A DNA stretch of 32,307 bases from Azolla pinnata (Eukaryota > Streptophyta > Polypodiopsida > Salviniales > Salviniaceae): contig JBBBWG010030199.1 of the NCBI GenBank assembly GCA_037176905.1, positions 1 to 32,307 on the forward strand, in the 5' to 3' direction. Positions 9,286 through 26,070 of this stretch are shown here, piece by piece. Each line of letters begins with the position of its first letter. Within the stretch, counting starts at the first letter, position 1. The notes beneath the pieces are model-generated. The model did not search any database and was not told where the DNA came from. It saw only the letters and a program-made list of their open reading frames with translations. Both the position numbers and the translations under genes were made by a program.

Positions 9286-11522
9286 ATGGCGATGGCGATG
9301 GCTGCCTTCTCTGCTTCTTGCAAGGCCATCGTTCCACCTCCTTCCACCCGCTCCGATCTCAGCCTCAGCTCCCACAGAGCCGCCATTGGGCGATCCTCTT
9401 TCGCCTTCTTCCCCCCGGGAATCTCCGCCACGGGCTCCCGGAAAGCTTCATCGCCGGGTATTACCCTTTGTAGCTCCGACGACATCTCTGTGGTTCAGAC
9501 GCAAGCAGCAGCAGCATCGGAGGGAAGCAACAACAATTGGGTTCCTGTCATTCCGCTCTCGGCCCTTCCCAGAGGAGAGAGGCGGCTTGTGAGGCAAGAT
9601 GGAGAGGATGTTCTCCTTCTGTGGTATAAGAACGAGATCGTCGCGATCGAGAACAGCTCACCTGCGGAAGGAGCTTACTCGGAAGGCCTGGTGAATGCCA
9701 AGCTTACTCAGGTGCAGTCTTACGGTCTAGCAGTTCATTTCCCCTACGTGTAGATAGATGTTCAGATAGCAGCATATTCCTGCAGCAGATCTTAGGTTTG
9801 GTACCTGCAACATATGCTGGTAGGCATGCACAAATTTGTGCAAAGAAATGTGACGTTCATCATATAGTGCACCATGTTTCACCTGTGAAGTCATGACACA
9901 TGGATCATTATGTATGCATTTCACGGATTTGTTCTTTTTTTTATGGCAAATGCATCTAGACTCTTCTTTATTGCCTCACGCATTGAATGATTGAATCTAC
10001 AGGCATTCTTTATGCTTCTTTTATGTATAAACACCTGTATACCTGCACATGCATATTCAATATGCTTGGGCATGTACATTCTACAATGTACATACATATG
10101 CATATGTACATATGTGTGTGTGTGTGTGTGTGACATATCATTTGATGTACCTAGAACAAGATAACAAATCTCTCTGAAAAACGGACATCTAGGCCTAAGT
10201 TTGTGAATGATGCAGATTGAATAGGTATAGTCTGAATACAAATCTAGTGTGTTTTATGTGCACATCAGAACTGGCGATCGATTTTGTAATCATGCGTGCT
10301 AGAGTGGTTTTACTGTCATTTGCATAGACTTAGATACGTGTGGTTTACAGTTTGGAGATTTGGATCTTAGTCGTGCATGGGTAGCTATAAATTACTGAGG
10401 GAAGCTCCAATACAAGGTTGAAGCCCACAAAAGAATAGTTGACATATGATGTGCACTAATTATCCAAAAGGGAAATTGAGAGGTCTATATCCTGGAATTT
10501 TGCGTGAGTGATTTTGCTCAAAATGAACTCGAAATAGCCTGCCTGACTCAAGAGTAGGCGGATTTATACAAAATGTCGTATACTCATACTCTTCAGGGAG
10601 CTATTATCTTTGGCACGAGCCCAGTGGCCTTCCAAAATAGAAAACGAATAATCTGTCATGGAAGCTAACATTCCATTCATCTTTCTTGCAGGATGGATGC
10701 ATTATTTGCCCTTCTACAGACAGCACCTTTGATCTCAAAACAGGAGAAATTAAAGAATGGTTCCCTTCCAACCCTGTTCTAAAGCTACTTACACCACCTT
10801 TGAGGAAATTGACTACCTATCCCGTGAAAGTGGATTCCGAGTTCATTTACATCAATACACAGACCCCAGAGTCAGGAGAATCGGCTGAGATCATATTCCG
10901 TGGGCAAGTACAAGCAGGCAAGGGTGTGTCTAGCGTCGAAGTTGACGAGGTACAAAAGCCCATCTTTTCATCTGTGTCTTTTGGTTTTGATGAAGATAAG
11001 AGCCCCAATCAAACAGTTACAGAGAGAATGATGTTCTTTTTAATATTACATATCTCTGAGTTATAGAGGAAAACCCGTAACTTGTTGAGTATCTTCTATA
11101 ATTTTGTATGGAATTCAGGGATTCTGATCAAATATCCATGAAGTTGGCTGGTATTGTTGGAGTTTTAGCCTTTTATTCATTGGCAAAAAGGCTGCTGCTG
11201 TTCTTGTACTTTCTATATAATGTACACGTGGAAATATCATTTGGGTTCTGTATAACTAACCTCCTATGTACATGTGCAAGTATTATTTAGTTCTACACAA
11301 CTAATTCATTGAAGTTTACAGGTTAGGATGGTGGTTGATGAAGAGATGGTGTCATTCGGATTTACTACCGATAACGAGATCACAAATGGAAGGTCAGCTA
11401 TGATTGGGTTCACTTTCCTTCTCATCTTTGAGCTTCTCACTGGTAAAGGTTTTCTTAAAGGAACCGGATTTCTTGATTTCCTTTATCAATATCTACCTGA
11501 CTTCCCGATTCTGAAGTACTGA
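9286..11522 (+). CDS. PSB33: PSB33/LIL8: plastid Rieske-like protein with light-harvesting-like helix, 3 exons
   Basis: Exons 9286-9711, 10692-10949 and 11322-11522 join in phase to give 294 aa. Residues ~1-60 are Ser/Ala-rich, a plastid transit peptide. Residues ~85-190 form a Rieske-like fold, but the iron-sulfur ligands are replaced: the expected C-x-H reads S-P-A (125-127) and the second box reads CPST (148-151), so His is lost. Near the C-terminus, EITNGRSAMIGF (247-258) is the chlorophyll-binding ExxNGR motif followed by one membrane helix and GKGFLKGTGFLDFL. This architecture is that of Arabidopsis PSB33 (also called LIL8), a thylakoid protein that helps maintain photosystem II under changing light. 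Three in-frame ATGs (MAMAM) open the frame; the first is used. An AATAAA at 11591-11596 is a likely poly(A) signal. A GT run lies in intron 1 at ~10113-10132. Confidence 0.93.
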
Positions 11523-12924
11523 TTGCTCACTGCCGCAAAGCATATTGTATACTATCATTTCTTTCATCGTCATTCAAAGAGTCTCTCTTCAATAAAAGAA
11601 AAAGTGAACTTGAGACAGCTTTGTGTGTGCGCCTTCAATTGTACATGGTTTCATCATGTAAATTATTTTGTTTTTGGCAAGCTCTCTTAACCCTATATAT
11701 AATTCTTTACATTTACTTAGGGATGTATCTTCCAAAAAACACATTCGTTTGGTTTTCCTTCTCACTACTGCAAGTATCCCCATTTGGACTTGTTTGACCA
11801 TGAGCTTAGCTATGTCTGTACTGCATTTCCTTCAATGGGATAATCTTTGTGATGTTCAAAAGATTGATTGTGCTTTGTTTGAGTGTAGTTGCATATCTCA
11901 ACAAATATGGTACCTTTTCCTTTCATGTCAAACTCTACTTTCTGTCTGAATGTAACATGTGCATCACCTGGTACACCTTACAGGTGTATCAAGGGACCGG
12001 ATCTTTATGTGATACATCACAATCATTTTCACCATTTGTAAAAGCCTATGTTCCAAATATGCTTGCATTTTGTCTTCACCATTTTATAAAACCACTGTCA
12101 CTTTCAACACGAGTTAAAGTGCATAGGACAAATACAGGTAAACAGTTTCAAGCAGCTAAATACACCACTGGAAATGTGACTTGTAAAGGAGTTTATTTAA
12201 TACAAAAATTTGTTCCAATCCACATCATTTCTTAGTATACACATGGGTTTAGGGAGTAAATCAATCAATCTATATGCTGGTCATGGCATTCTTGGGTTTC
12301 CAAACACAATTAAAAGCCAGAAAAATTGCAAGTACTACAAACACTGCCTCCCATAATGATTTCATAAATAGAGACAATGTAACAGATCCTATAGTTACTC
12401 TTATGGCAAGCTCAAAATTTCAAAATACACTCAAATTTTTAAAATACACAAGAAATACATTCCGTAAAACTGTAATCCATGAGAAAAGCACACCATTAAC
12501 AAGAATATGACCCATAAAGCATTTATCTCCAGAATCAAGCACAGACAATTACTCAGCAAAAGATTGCGTTATTTATTATACTTATTCATTCTTTGTTCTG
12601 TTAAGTAACACTTTTCAGCTCTAGGGAAAGAGCTAGACTGGGTATTTTACAAATAACTCTCGGATCCAAGAGTAATACTGAAAATGGAGAATTTGTGTCC
12701 CCCCTCACAATGCCAACATCTTTTCTTTGATACTGTAAACAAGCAGCCTACTTGAGACTGGAAGAGAGATCGTTTTTGACAAACTCGAAATGTTGGCAGT
12801 AGTTTTCCATTAACATCAGTCCCCACAACTGGGTTGTTTTCTCCAGAATCTGTGTCTTGAAGACAAAGAGAAACTGTATCTATGTACCACTGCATCTCAA
12901 AGTACGTGTGCATCAGGGTTTCAT
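11523..12924. other. Convergent 3' spacer between PSB33 and the zinc-finger gene
   Basis: AT-rich non-coding DNA holding the 3' ends of two convergent genes. AATAAA at 11591 serves PSB33. TTTATT near 12571 would read AATAAA on the minus strand and could serve the zinc-finger gene. Frames of 60-130 codons occur on both strands but show no family signature. Confidence 0.55.
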
Positions 12925-14177
12925 CTATATTCCTTCAGCTAGCTCCTTCATATGGGCAGCGTGCCTCTTCCCTAGCAAATGAGCATCTAGGTTCTGTTGG
13001 CTTGTACATGAGACGTTGCAAATCTCACACTTCAAAACATAAACTTTGGCATCTGGCCTTTTCATCCTTTTCATGCTCCTGTTGACTTCCTCCCCCTTAT
13101 CTTCTATGCTTTTTACATCATTTGTTCTTTTGTTGTTAGTTTGCAGTTTGATTGGCTTCTCTGTACAATCCTTTCCAACAATACAATGGGGAGCTGAGAT
13201 CAACTTTGGTGGTTGGCCTTGCTCCCAGTTTCTATACATTATCAAAATGAGAAGAATTGGTGTCAGTCACTCTTGTAAGCAGTAGAGAATTCAGACATAA
13301 GAACACATAGCATTTTATCCTCTACACGATAAACCTAGGGTTTAGAACCCAACTGAAAAAGAATAAAATCAGTATTAAGGTTTGAAATTTAAGTTTCTAG
13401 TCATGATCAAAATTAGATGAATTATGTTAGACAGCCCCATATGCACTAGAGTAATTCAGGTGTAGAAAACACAGATTATTGTCTTTTACAGAATAAATTA
13501 GACTAGTGTTTAGAACCCAAATGAAAGAGGAGAAAATTAGCAGTTAAGGACAAAATTTAAGCTTCTACTCATGATCAACATGACAAGAATCACGCTCCTC
13601 CACCTTTGTACAAATTACAGCAATTCCACCACAGACAGAAAAGCTAGTGTTAAAAACCCAAGTTAAACTAGCATCCCTAATGCAAACAATAAAAGCCTGT
13701 ATTTTGAAGTTCTAATGCACCATCGATCAACTGCACAAGAACCTAGTGTTAAAAATCTGAGTAAAACTAGCAATCCTAAAGCAGAGAACAAAATCCCCTA
13801 CCTTGGACTTATAGCACAATCTTTAATCTCTTTTCAACTCACCAGAGATTGCGGGGCAATGGGTAATGGACCACTTAAGACTCCAGTGCTGATACCCTCT
13901 TGATCAAAGAGAGGACGTTCTGAATGGCTCCTTGACAAAACATGTGGCATTTGGATGATGGTGACGACGATGATGATGATGAAAGTTCTCTCTCTCAGTG
14001 TCAAGTTCCAACACCAAAAGAGGAAACCTGCTTCCTTTGATCAATCTGAGGATATTCCTTGGAGACCAGATTTGGGTGCTTTCCCATCGAAAAATCTTTT
14101 CTTGGTCCCTGATGACCTGAATCTGCATTCTGCAGATGCTGAGATCTCTTCACTGATTTCAGATTCTCCATGGGCAT
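12925..14177 (-). CDS. Small C2H2 (matrin/U1-like) zinc-finger protein, gene model uncertain
   Basis: The sure part is the last exon, complement 12925 to ~13221 or 13231. It encodes a basic region and one finger with spacing C-x2-C-x12-H-x5-H (CEICNVSCTSQQ, then DAHLLGKRH), the zf-met/U1 class that binds double-stranded or structured RNA. Upstream, a well-formed exon lies at complement 13919-13843 (ERPLFDQEGISTGVLSGPL, strong GTGAGT donor). Its acceptor is in phase with a donor at 14116 of a first exon whose frame is open to about 14341. With the ATG at 14177 the product is ~144 aa. This model needs an acceptor at 13222, because the better-looking one at 13232 is out of phase. A further ATG at 14331 starts a frame that meets a TGA at 14269-14271, so either the start is internal or there is an indel. 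Function beyond RNA binding is unknown. Confidence 0.6.
13337..13790. repeat. Diverged local repeats inside the zinc-finger gene intron
   Basis: Four related segments lie at ~13337, ~13503, ~13643 and ~13742. The first pair shares GTTTAGAACCCAA followed by TTTAAG(T/C)TTCTA and CATGATCAA. The second pair shares CTAGTGTTAAAAA and AAACTAGCA. All begin with CTAG(T/G)GTT. They are old tandem duplications in non-coding sequence. Confidence 0.7.
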
Positions 14178-14409
14178 CAGCCCCCTGATCAACAAGCTCG
14201 AAATTTCTGCAATCTCGGCAGATTCCAAAGGAATCAGGGCATTCGCTAGATTCTTCGTTGTGACACGCTCATCCGGTCCTCGCCGGCGGAGATTCGAAGG
14301 CCCAACAAGATTCCCGAATCCGCGACTGCATCTCGAGCTTCCGCAGAGTCTCTATTGGAACCGCCTTATGCTTGTTCACGACGGAATCTAAACACCGCGG
14401 ATCATGCGA

Positions 14410-14431
14410 CCTCTCTCTCTCTCTCTCTCTG
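14410..14431 (-). repeat. (GA)n run in the 5' leader of the zinc-finger gene
   Basis: A CT run on the plus strand reads GA on the coding strand of the minus-strand zinc-finger gene, about 80 bases upstream of the ATG at 14331. GA runs are common in plant 5' UTRs. Confidence 0.75.
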
Positions 14432-14465
14432 TGTTCTGTCTCTCTGTCGCTGCGCACTGCAGAAA

Positions 14466-14495
14466 CCCTAACCCTAACCCTAACCCTAACCCTAA
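14466..14495 (+). repeat. Second interstitial telomere-like array (CCCTAA)5 at the gap edge
   Basis: Exactly five CCCTAA units run into the assembly gap, so the true array length is unknown. It lies just upstream of the zinc-finger gene, on whose coding strand it reads TTAGGG. Confidence 0.9.
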
Positions 14496-14595
14496 NNNNN
14501 NNNNNNNNNNNNNNNNNNNNNNNNNNNNNNNNNNNNNNNNNNNNNNNNNNNNNNNNNNNNNNNNNNNNNNNNNNNNNNNNNNNNNNNNNNNNNNN
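14496..14595. other. Assembly gap, 100 N
   Basis: Exactly 100 N is a conventional placeholder for a gap of unknown size. It separates a telomere-like array from a 34-bp satellite, so the missing sequence is probably more of one or both. Confidence 0.98.
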
Positions 14596-15412
14596 TCCTA
14601 ATCCATCCTTAATCGCTCGCCTGCATCGTTCCTAATCCATCCTTAATCGCTCGCCTGCATCGTTCCTAATCCATCCTTTATCGCTCGCCTGCATCGTTCC
14701 TAATCCATCCTTAATCGCTCGCCTGCATCGTTCCTAATCCATCCTTAATCGCTCGCCTGAATCGTTCCTAATCCATCCTTAATCGCTCCGCTTACATCGT
14801 TCCCAATCCATCCTTAATCGCGCCGCTTACATCGTTCCTAATCCATCCTTAATCGATCTCTTGTATCGATCCTAATCCATCCTTGATTGCTCCACTTACA
14901 TCGTTCCTAATCCATCTTTAATCTCTTTGTGGCGTCGATCCTAATCCATCCTTAATCACTCGCATACATCGTTCCTAATCCTGCCTTAAATCATTGCCTT
15001 ACGTCGTTCCTAATCCTCGTCCTTAATCACGCTCTCACGTCGATCTTAACCCATACTCTTAATCGCCTTCTCACACATTCCTAATCCATACTCTCTCTCT
15101 CTCTCTCTCTGCTTAATCGCATGCCTACGTCGATCCTAATCCAATGCTCTTCCTCCTTAATCGCTCTCACACTTCGATCCGAATCCACGCTCTGTCTCCC
15201 CTTAATCGCTCACTCACGCCGATCCTAATCTAGGCCCTCTTGCTCTCTCCATCTCCTTAATCGCTCTCCTGCATCGTTCCTAGTCCATTCTCTGTCTCCT
15301 TAATCGCTCTCCTGCATCGTTCCTAACCCATTCTCCGTCTCCTTAATCGCTCTCCTGCATCGTTCCTAACCCATTCTCGGTCTCCTTAATCACTTCCAAT
15401 GCCCTCTCCTTA
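14596..15412 (+). repeat. 34-bp satellite array, homogeneous near the gap and degenerate away from it
   Basis: The unit begins TCCTAATCCATCCTTAATCG and ends CTCGCCTGCATCGT, 34 bp. The first five copies are almost identical. To the right, units diverge, lengthen to about 43 bp and take up CT-rich inserts, including a CT run at 15090-15110. Three near-identical 43-bp units lie near 15277-15380. About two dozen units in all. The CCTAA(T/C) start resembles the neighbouring telomere-like repeats. Confidence 0.92.
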
Positions 15413-16830
15413 ATTACTCCGTTACGCTGCCCCCTGATCCACGCAATGCCATAAAACTTCTCTTCTGTTTGCATCGTTCTTCTGTAGCAGATACGGCGAT
15501 GCCCCAGGGCCCCCACACAATCTCGCAATCGGCAATGCTTCTTTTTTTTTTCTTTTTTTTTTACGATCGGCTCCGAATGGATCTCGGCAGACAGCGATTG
15601 GGGCAAACGTTACGTACACAGATCGGGAATGGGGAACGGATTCGGACGGACGATCGTGCTCGCGTTCTGCATTGCCAGGAGTGATGTCATGCCTGACATA
15701 TCACGCGCTCCGAACGTGCTCCGCCTGAAAACTGGGAAAAACAAAAAATCAGCAGAGAGAACAATCTGCAGCTGCTCGTGCTGCTGCTACGCATTTGCAC
15801 AATGCACCCCATTAATACTGGTATGAATCTTTTCATGGGGAATTTCCGTCTTTTTAAAAAGACACTCTTGTTAAGTAAAAGGCAGCTCGAGGCGTAAATC
15901 GGAGTACGCCGCGGGGGAGGACATTGGCTCCCACCGCTTTGTTTTGTTTCAGCAGTCAAATGAAATCCAACTGGCTCCTTCGGCACAGAGCAGCTTTCTA
16001 TGAGCTCCTTGTATTATACGCGATCTGCTTGCGTGGGAACGGTACATGATATCCGACTTATACGGGCACATTGAGCATACGCGTCTGATGTCGTCAGATG
16101 ATTGCTTATCATACATATAATCGGGTTTTGTCCATAATCGCGGCGCTGGTTGATGTGGTCAAATATATATATATATATAATGGTCGTATTCACATTGTCC
16201 ATTTGGAGAGATTTTATTTGAAATAACTGGAGAAGGCAATTTGTGTAGCTTGAGGCTACGATTTTTAACCAAACTCGTATAGTTTTGCCATTGTTGGTGC
16301 CCATCTGTAAATACAGTATTTGATAAATGCGTGTATAGAAGACACAGTCGCAATTTTACAGACTAAGAATCGTCTGCAGCTGCCCAAGGTAATGGACCAC
16401 CGGTCTCAAACCGCGAACAGAAGAAATTGCTTTGACTCGCTTTGAACCAATAAAACCGCTGTATCAATTACTACCTTTTAGCTGCCGGATATATGCTCTC
16501 ACTCTCCTTGTCTACAATCGAACACAAAAGAAATCATGCACATCCCAATTGTGACTGATATCTCAGCAAGAGAAAAAAAAAAACAATTTCTGTTTCTGAT
16601 TGTTGATCAATTCAGGTGAACTGCACGAGCACCTGCAGTCAAATAAAATCGAGATAATACAATACATTTTGACTCTCTCTCTCTCTCTCTCTCATGTCTA
16701 TCTACATGGCTTCTCGCATTCGGGTCAATGTTGAAGCTCCATAGCTTCATATCTCATCGTTCCTTTGTTTCCATGCACACACTTGTCCGCTATCGGCGCT
16801 GTACATAGTCGTGCACACACTGTTGCAGTT
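15413..16830. other. Spacer upstream of LEUNIG, no gene seen
   Basis: Contains a T-rich tract near 15540-15563, a TA run at ~16163-16179 and a TC run at ~16673-16693. Small frames on both strands have no recognisable motif. Distal regulatory DNA for LEUNIG is possible but not demonstrable. Confidence 0.5.
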
Positions 16831-16835
16831 CAAAT

Positions 16836-17352
16836 CACAGATCGACGAGGCGAGAAACAGAAACAGGGCGGACCAGAAACAAAACCAAAGCAGAACGGAC
16901 GAGAACAAGAACTCGGCAAAACCCGAGCGGAGCAGAACGAATCAAAACGAAGCAGAGCAGAACAGAAACACAGCGGAACCCCAAGCGGAGCAGAACAGAA
17001 CAGAACAGAACAGACCAAAAACAGAGCAGAGCAGATAAAAAAACACGACAGATCAGATCAGATCAGATCAGATCAGAACAGAACAGAGCAGAACAGAGCA
17101 GATAAAAAACACGACGGATCAGATTAGATAAAAAACACGATGGATCAGATCAGAACAGAGCAGAATAGATAAAAAAACAAAACAGATCAGAACAGAACAG
17201 ATCGAACTCCGAACGGATCGAACTCCGAACGGATCGAAATCCGAACGGATCGAAATCGGAAACGGAGCAGAACGGATCGGAAGAAAGGCACGGCGAGATT
17301 CGATGCGGAATCTGGAACAGTAGCAGAACAGAAACACAAGACAGGAATCTGG
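16836..17352 (+). repeat. Strand-asymmetric AG/AC-rich low-complexity tract
   Basis: Plus-strand T is rare for several hundred bases. The tract consists of drifting AGAAC, AGAGC, GATCA and AAACACGA(C/T) units, then three or four ~17-bp units of the type GGATCGAACTCCGAAC near 17205-17262. It translates as Glu/Gln/Asn/Arg nonsense in an open frame. It lies ~0.8 kb upstream of the LEUNIG start codon. Confidence 0.8.
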
Positions 17353-18135
17353 AATCTGGGACCAATGCACCAGATTCAGTTCAGATTTGCAGCAGCATCT
17401 GAAGAGAAATGCCCAAATAACACACACAGATTCCCAAGAAGCAAAAGTGTGGTGGTTTTGGGCATGGCCATGGCGATGGCGATGGCGATGGCGATGGCGA
17501 GGAGCTCGCTCGCTCGCTCTGTGCGTGGGAAGAAGAAGAAGACGACGCAGCGCGCGGCCATGGCGAGCAGCGTTCCTTCACCATGGCAGAGAAAGGGAAA
17601 GGATTTCCACCATCGCTTTGGCATGGCACGTGACGCAAAATACCGGTCAAGCAGACGCAGGCGCAGGCGCAGAAGAGGGAAAGGACCCAACTCGCCCAAA
17701 TCCAGCACAGAACCAAAAGACACAGAGGACATCCATCTCCATCTCCATCTCCATCGCTGCTTGGCTGCTCTCTGCTGCTGTCGTCCCCCACCCGTCTTCT
17801 TCTTTCTCTTCCTTTCTTTTTTTGTTTGATCTTGGTCTGCAAAAATTCCCCATCAGATCTCCCCCCCCCCCCAACCCCGTGGATCCTTCTCGCCTTCCCG
17901 TTTCTTCCCTTCTCTGGGTTTTGAATGCCTCGCGGAAGCTTCTTTTTCCTGTGCCCTAATTCGCTCCATTCTCCCTTGGCAGGCCCGGCCATTCCGCTTC
18001 CTTTTGGTGCGAGATTCGGGTTTCAGCATATGCGGCGGTGCCGTACTACCTGAGGAGCTGCAGGAAAAGAAAAAGAAGAGAAGCTCGATTTCTATTCGAA
18101 TTTTCCCCTGGAGCTCTTCAATTTCGACTCTCAAA
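17353..18135 (+). promoter_or_regulatory. LEUNIG proximal promoter and 5' UTR region
   Basis: GC-richer sequence leading to the LEUNIG ATG, with an ATGGCG run at ~17464-17499, CATCTC repeats near 17740 and a poly-C run near 17861. Several upstream ATGs open short or low-complexity frames. The transcription start cannot be placed by eye. Confidence 0.45.
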
Positions 18136-24213
<6,078 letters not shown>

Positions 24214-25420
24214 AGAGAGGCTCTTACTCTGAGTGTGTATGATAGTATGTTTTTTTGGTGGAATGTGTGGCAATGTTGCAGAATATTGTTGTAAATTATC
24301 AAGGGCTTAGGCTTTTGCTCTTAACTGACGTGTCAGAGTCTTGCCCAAGCAAATGCTGAAGCTTCTTCCTGGCTTGTCTGCAGCTCGGGAAAGAGACTGC
24401 TGTGACATAAAAGAAGTGTGTTACTAAAAACATGTGAATGATTAAAGGATTCTATGGCTGTTCCAATGATATTACGGGGTGCGGTTGGTAGCAAATCCTC
24501 TAATAAACTCGTAGAAAAAAACATTGGCTATTATATCTAATCTACTAGATGACTTCATTAAGGGAAATAGATCAAAATGTCTAACTGCACTGTCTTTGCA
24601 CAATGAAGCAGTTCAACTCTAGCATGGGTGTACAGTTTTATTCTTCCAAATTTATTGATAATTGCATGTCCTCGAATAAATTTATCTGAAAAAGCGCTTA
24701 TTGTATATGCTTCTTAGCGTCTCCAATCTGTGGTTTACTTGATGAAATGAAATCTATGAATCCTCTAACTGCATTGTCTTACATGATTTTATGTGTGGGT
24801 TTGTAATGTCTATAGTGGATTGATTGGTAAGTAAACATGTCTGCAAAGGGGTTTTGCAGATCTTGAGTGGACTGATCCACATATTTGGATCTTTGCATCT
24901 TTGGAATTATGCTTGGAACTGGAATTGAGAGCTTGTTTTCTTAATCTCTTGGGAATTCCGCCAATGGAAACTAGTGTTGAAATTTCAGTGTGCGTCGGTT
25001 GAAAATTGGCTGAAATTGTGTTCCACCAACGCTCAATGTAGCCAGATCTAGTTGCCTCTATCTATGCAGATAGAGAAGCTCTATTCCATCTATCTATCTA
25101 TCGATCTATCTATCTGAAACATGAATGCATGGATGATGATGGTGCATGCCATGCCACGCTTTGCATGTGAGCATGATCTGTGCGCATGAAAATTGGCCCT
25201 GCATTTCTTTTGCATGAGATTTGCCCCATAACAAACTTACTGCTTTAATCTATAAAGTCCTGAAAATCAGAGAAAAAATTATAGATAACAAGAATAGTAC
25301 TACTACCAATAATAATCAGCACAAAAATGAACCAAAATTTATAAGAGCAGCAAACAGAGAAGAAAGGAAGAAAAACATCATCAAGCTTATTTTTATGACG
25401 AAAAATTTGAGAGGACAAAA
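24214..25420. other. LEUNIG 3' flank and spacer, no gene seen
   Basis: AT-rich. Contains an AATAAA-like site near 24501 and a CTAT/GATCTAT run at ~25088-25115. A phrase of the type CTAACTGCA(C/T)TGTCTT occurs at ~24580 and ~24766, a weak local duplication. Confidence 0.5.
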
Positions 25421-25424
25421 GGGT

Positions 25425-25765
25425 ATAGAATCCATTTACATTTGTCCTTATTTTTCCAGCAAATCAGTGGGTCTTTTTTTGGGGACAAATTTTTGACAAA
25501 TAATTGCGAGGAAACTCAACAAAAAACAGAAGCAAATTGCAGATCATATCATTTTGGAGCAAACATCAAGCTTTATTTTGTGAAAGGAAAAAACATTAAG
25601 GGGGGAAAGACACACAAAAACAGGAGCAAATTGCAGATCAGTAGTCTTTGAAAAACTAGAATGGGTAGAATTTGCTTACATTTGTTCTTATTTTAGCAGC
25701 AAATCAGTGGGATTTTCACAAATAGTTACAAGCAAGAAACTCTAAAACAGTTTAGTATTTGGTTC
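25425..25765. repeat. ~241-bp diverged tandem duplication upstream of KAS III
   Basis: The phrase TAGAATCCATTTACATTTGT followed by AGCAAATCAGTGGG at ~25427 recurs at ~25668. Within it, AGCAAATTGCAGATCA occurs twice, ~92 bp apart (~25530 and ~25622). A-rich, non-coding. Confidence 0.75.
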
Positions 25766-26070
25766 TTTTTATGGTTCTGATTGAAAGCCTGAATTTTTAT
25801 CTCCATTGGAAAGAAACAAAAAGAGAAGACAAACCCGAGCTTTAATGGAAAAGCTTCCTTCCCCTGTTCCTTCTCCTCTCCCAGTTCTCCCTGCTTCTGT
25901 GCTCGTCTCTGTGCGTGTAGCAGGGCTCACGTCTTGGCTATGGAACCTTCATCCACAATTGGGATCTGCCCATGATCCCATGCTCACCTTGCTCTGCTAC
26001 CTCCGATGTCTAAACCCATGCTCCTCGACCCTCGGCTGCATTTGGAAACAAGATTTCTGCTCACTTCCAC

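Noticed and set aside
9203-9592. 129-codon plus-strand frame over PSB33 exon 1
   Set aside because: It is an out-of-frame shadow of the PSB33 transit peptide exon.
12647-12913. 88-codon minus-strand frame just downstream of the zinc-finger stop
   Set aside because: It has no motif and lies where the zinc-finger 3' UTR is expected.
14596-15412. CRISPR-like array
   Set aside because: Units are head-to-tail without unique spacers, in a plant nuclear context.
16811-17127. Glu/Gln/Asn/Arg-rich frames of 75-120 codons
   Set aside because: They are translations of drifting AGAAC/GATCA low-complexity DNA, with no homology signal.
17365-17992. Frames of 118-203 codons on both strands upstream of LEUNIG
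   Set aside because: GC-rich and low-complexity sequence (ATGGCG, CATCTC and GAAGAA runs) keeps many frames open. No domain is seen.
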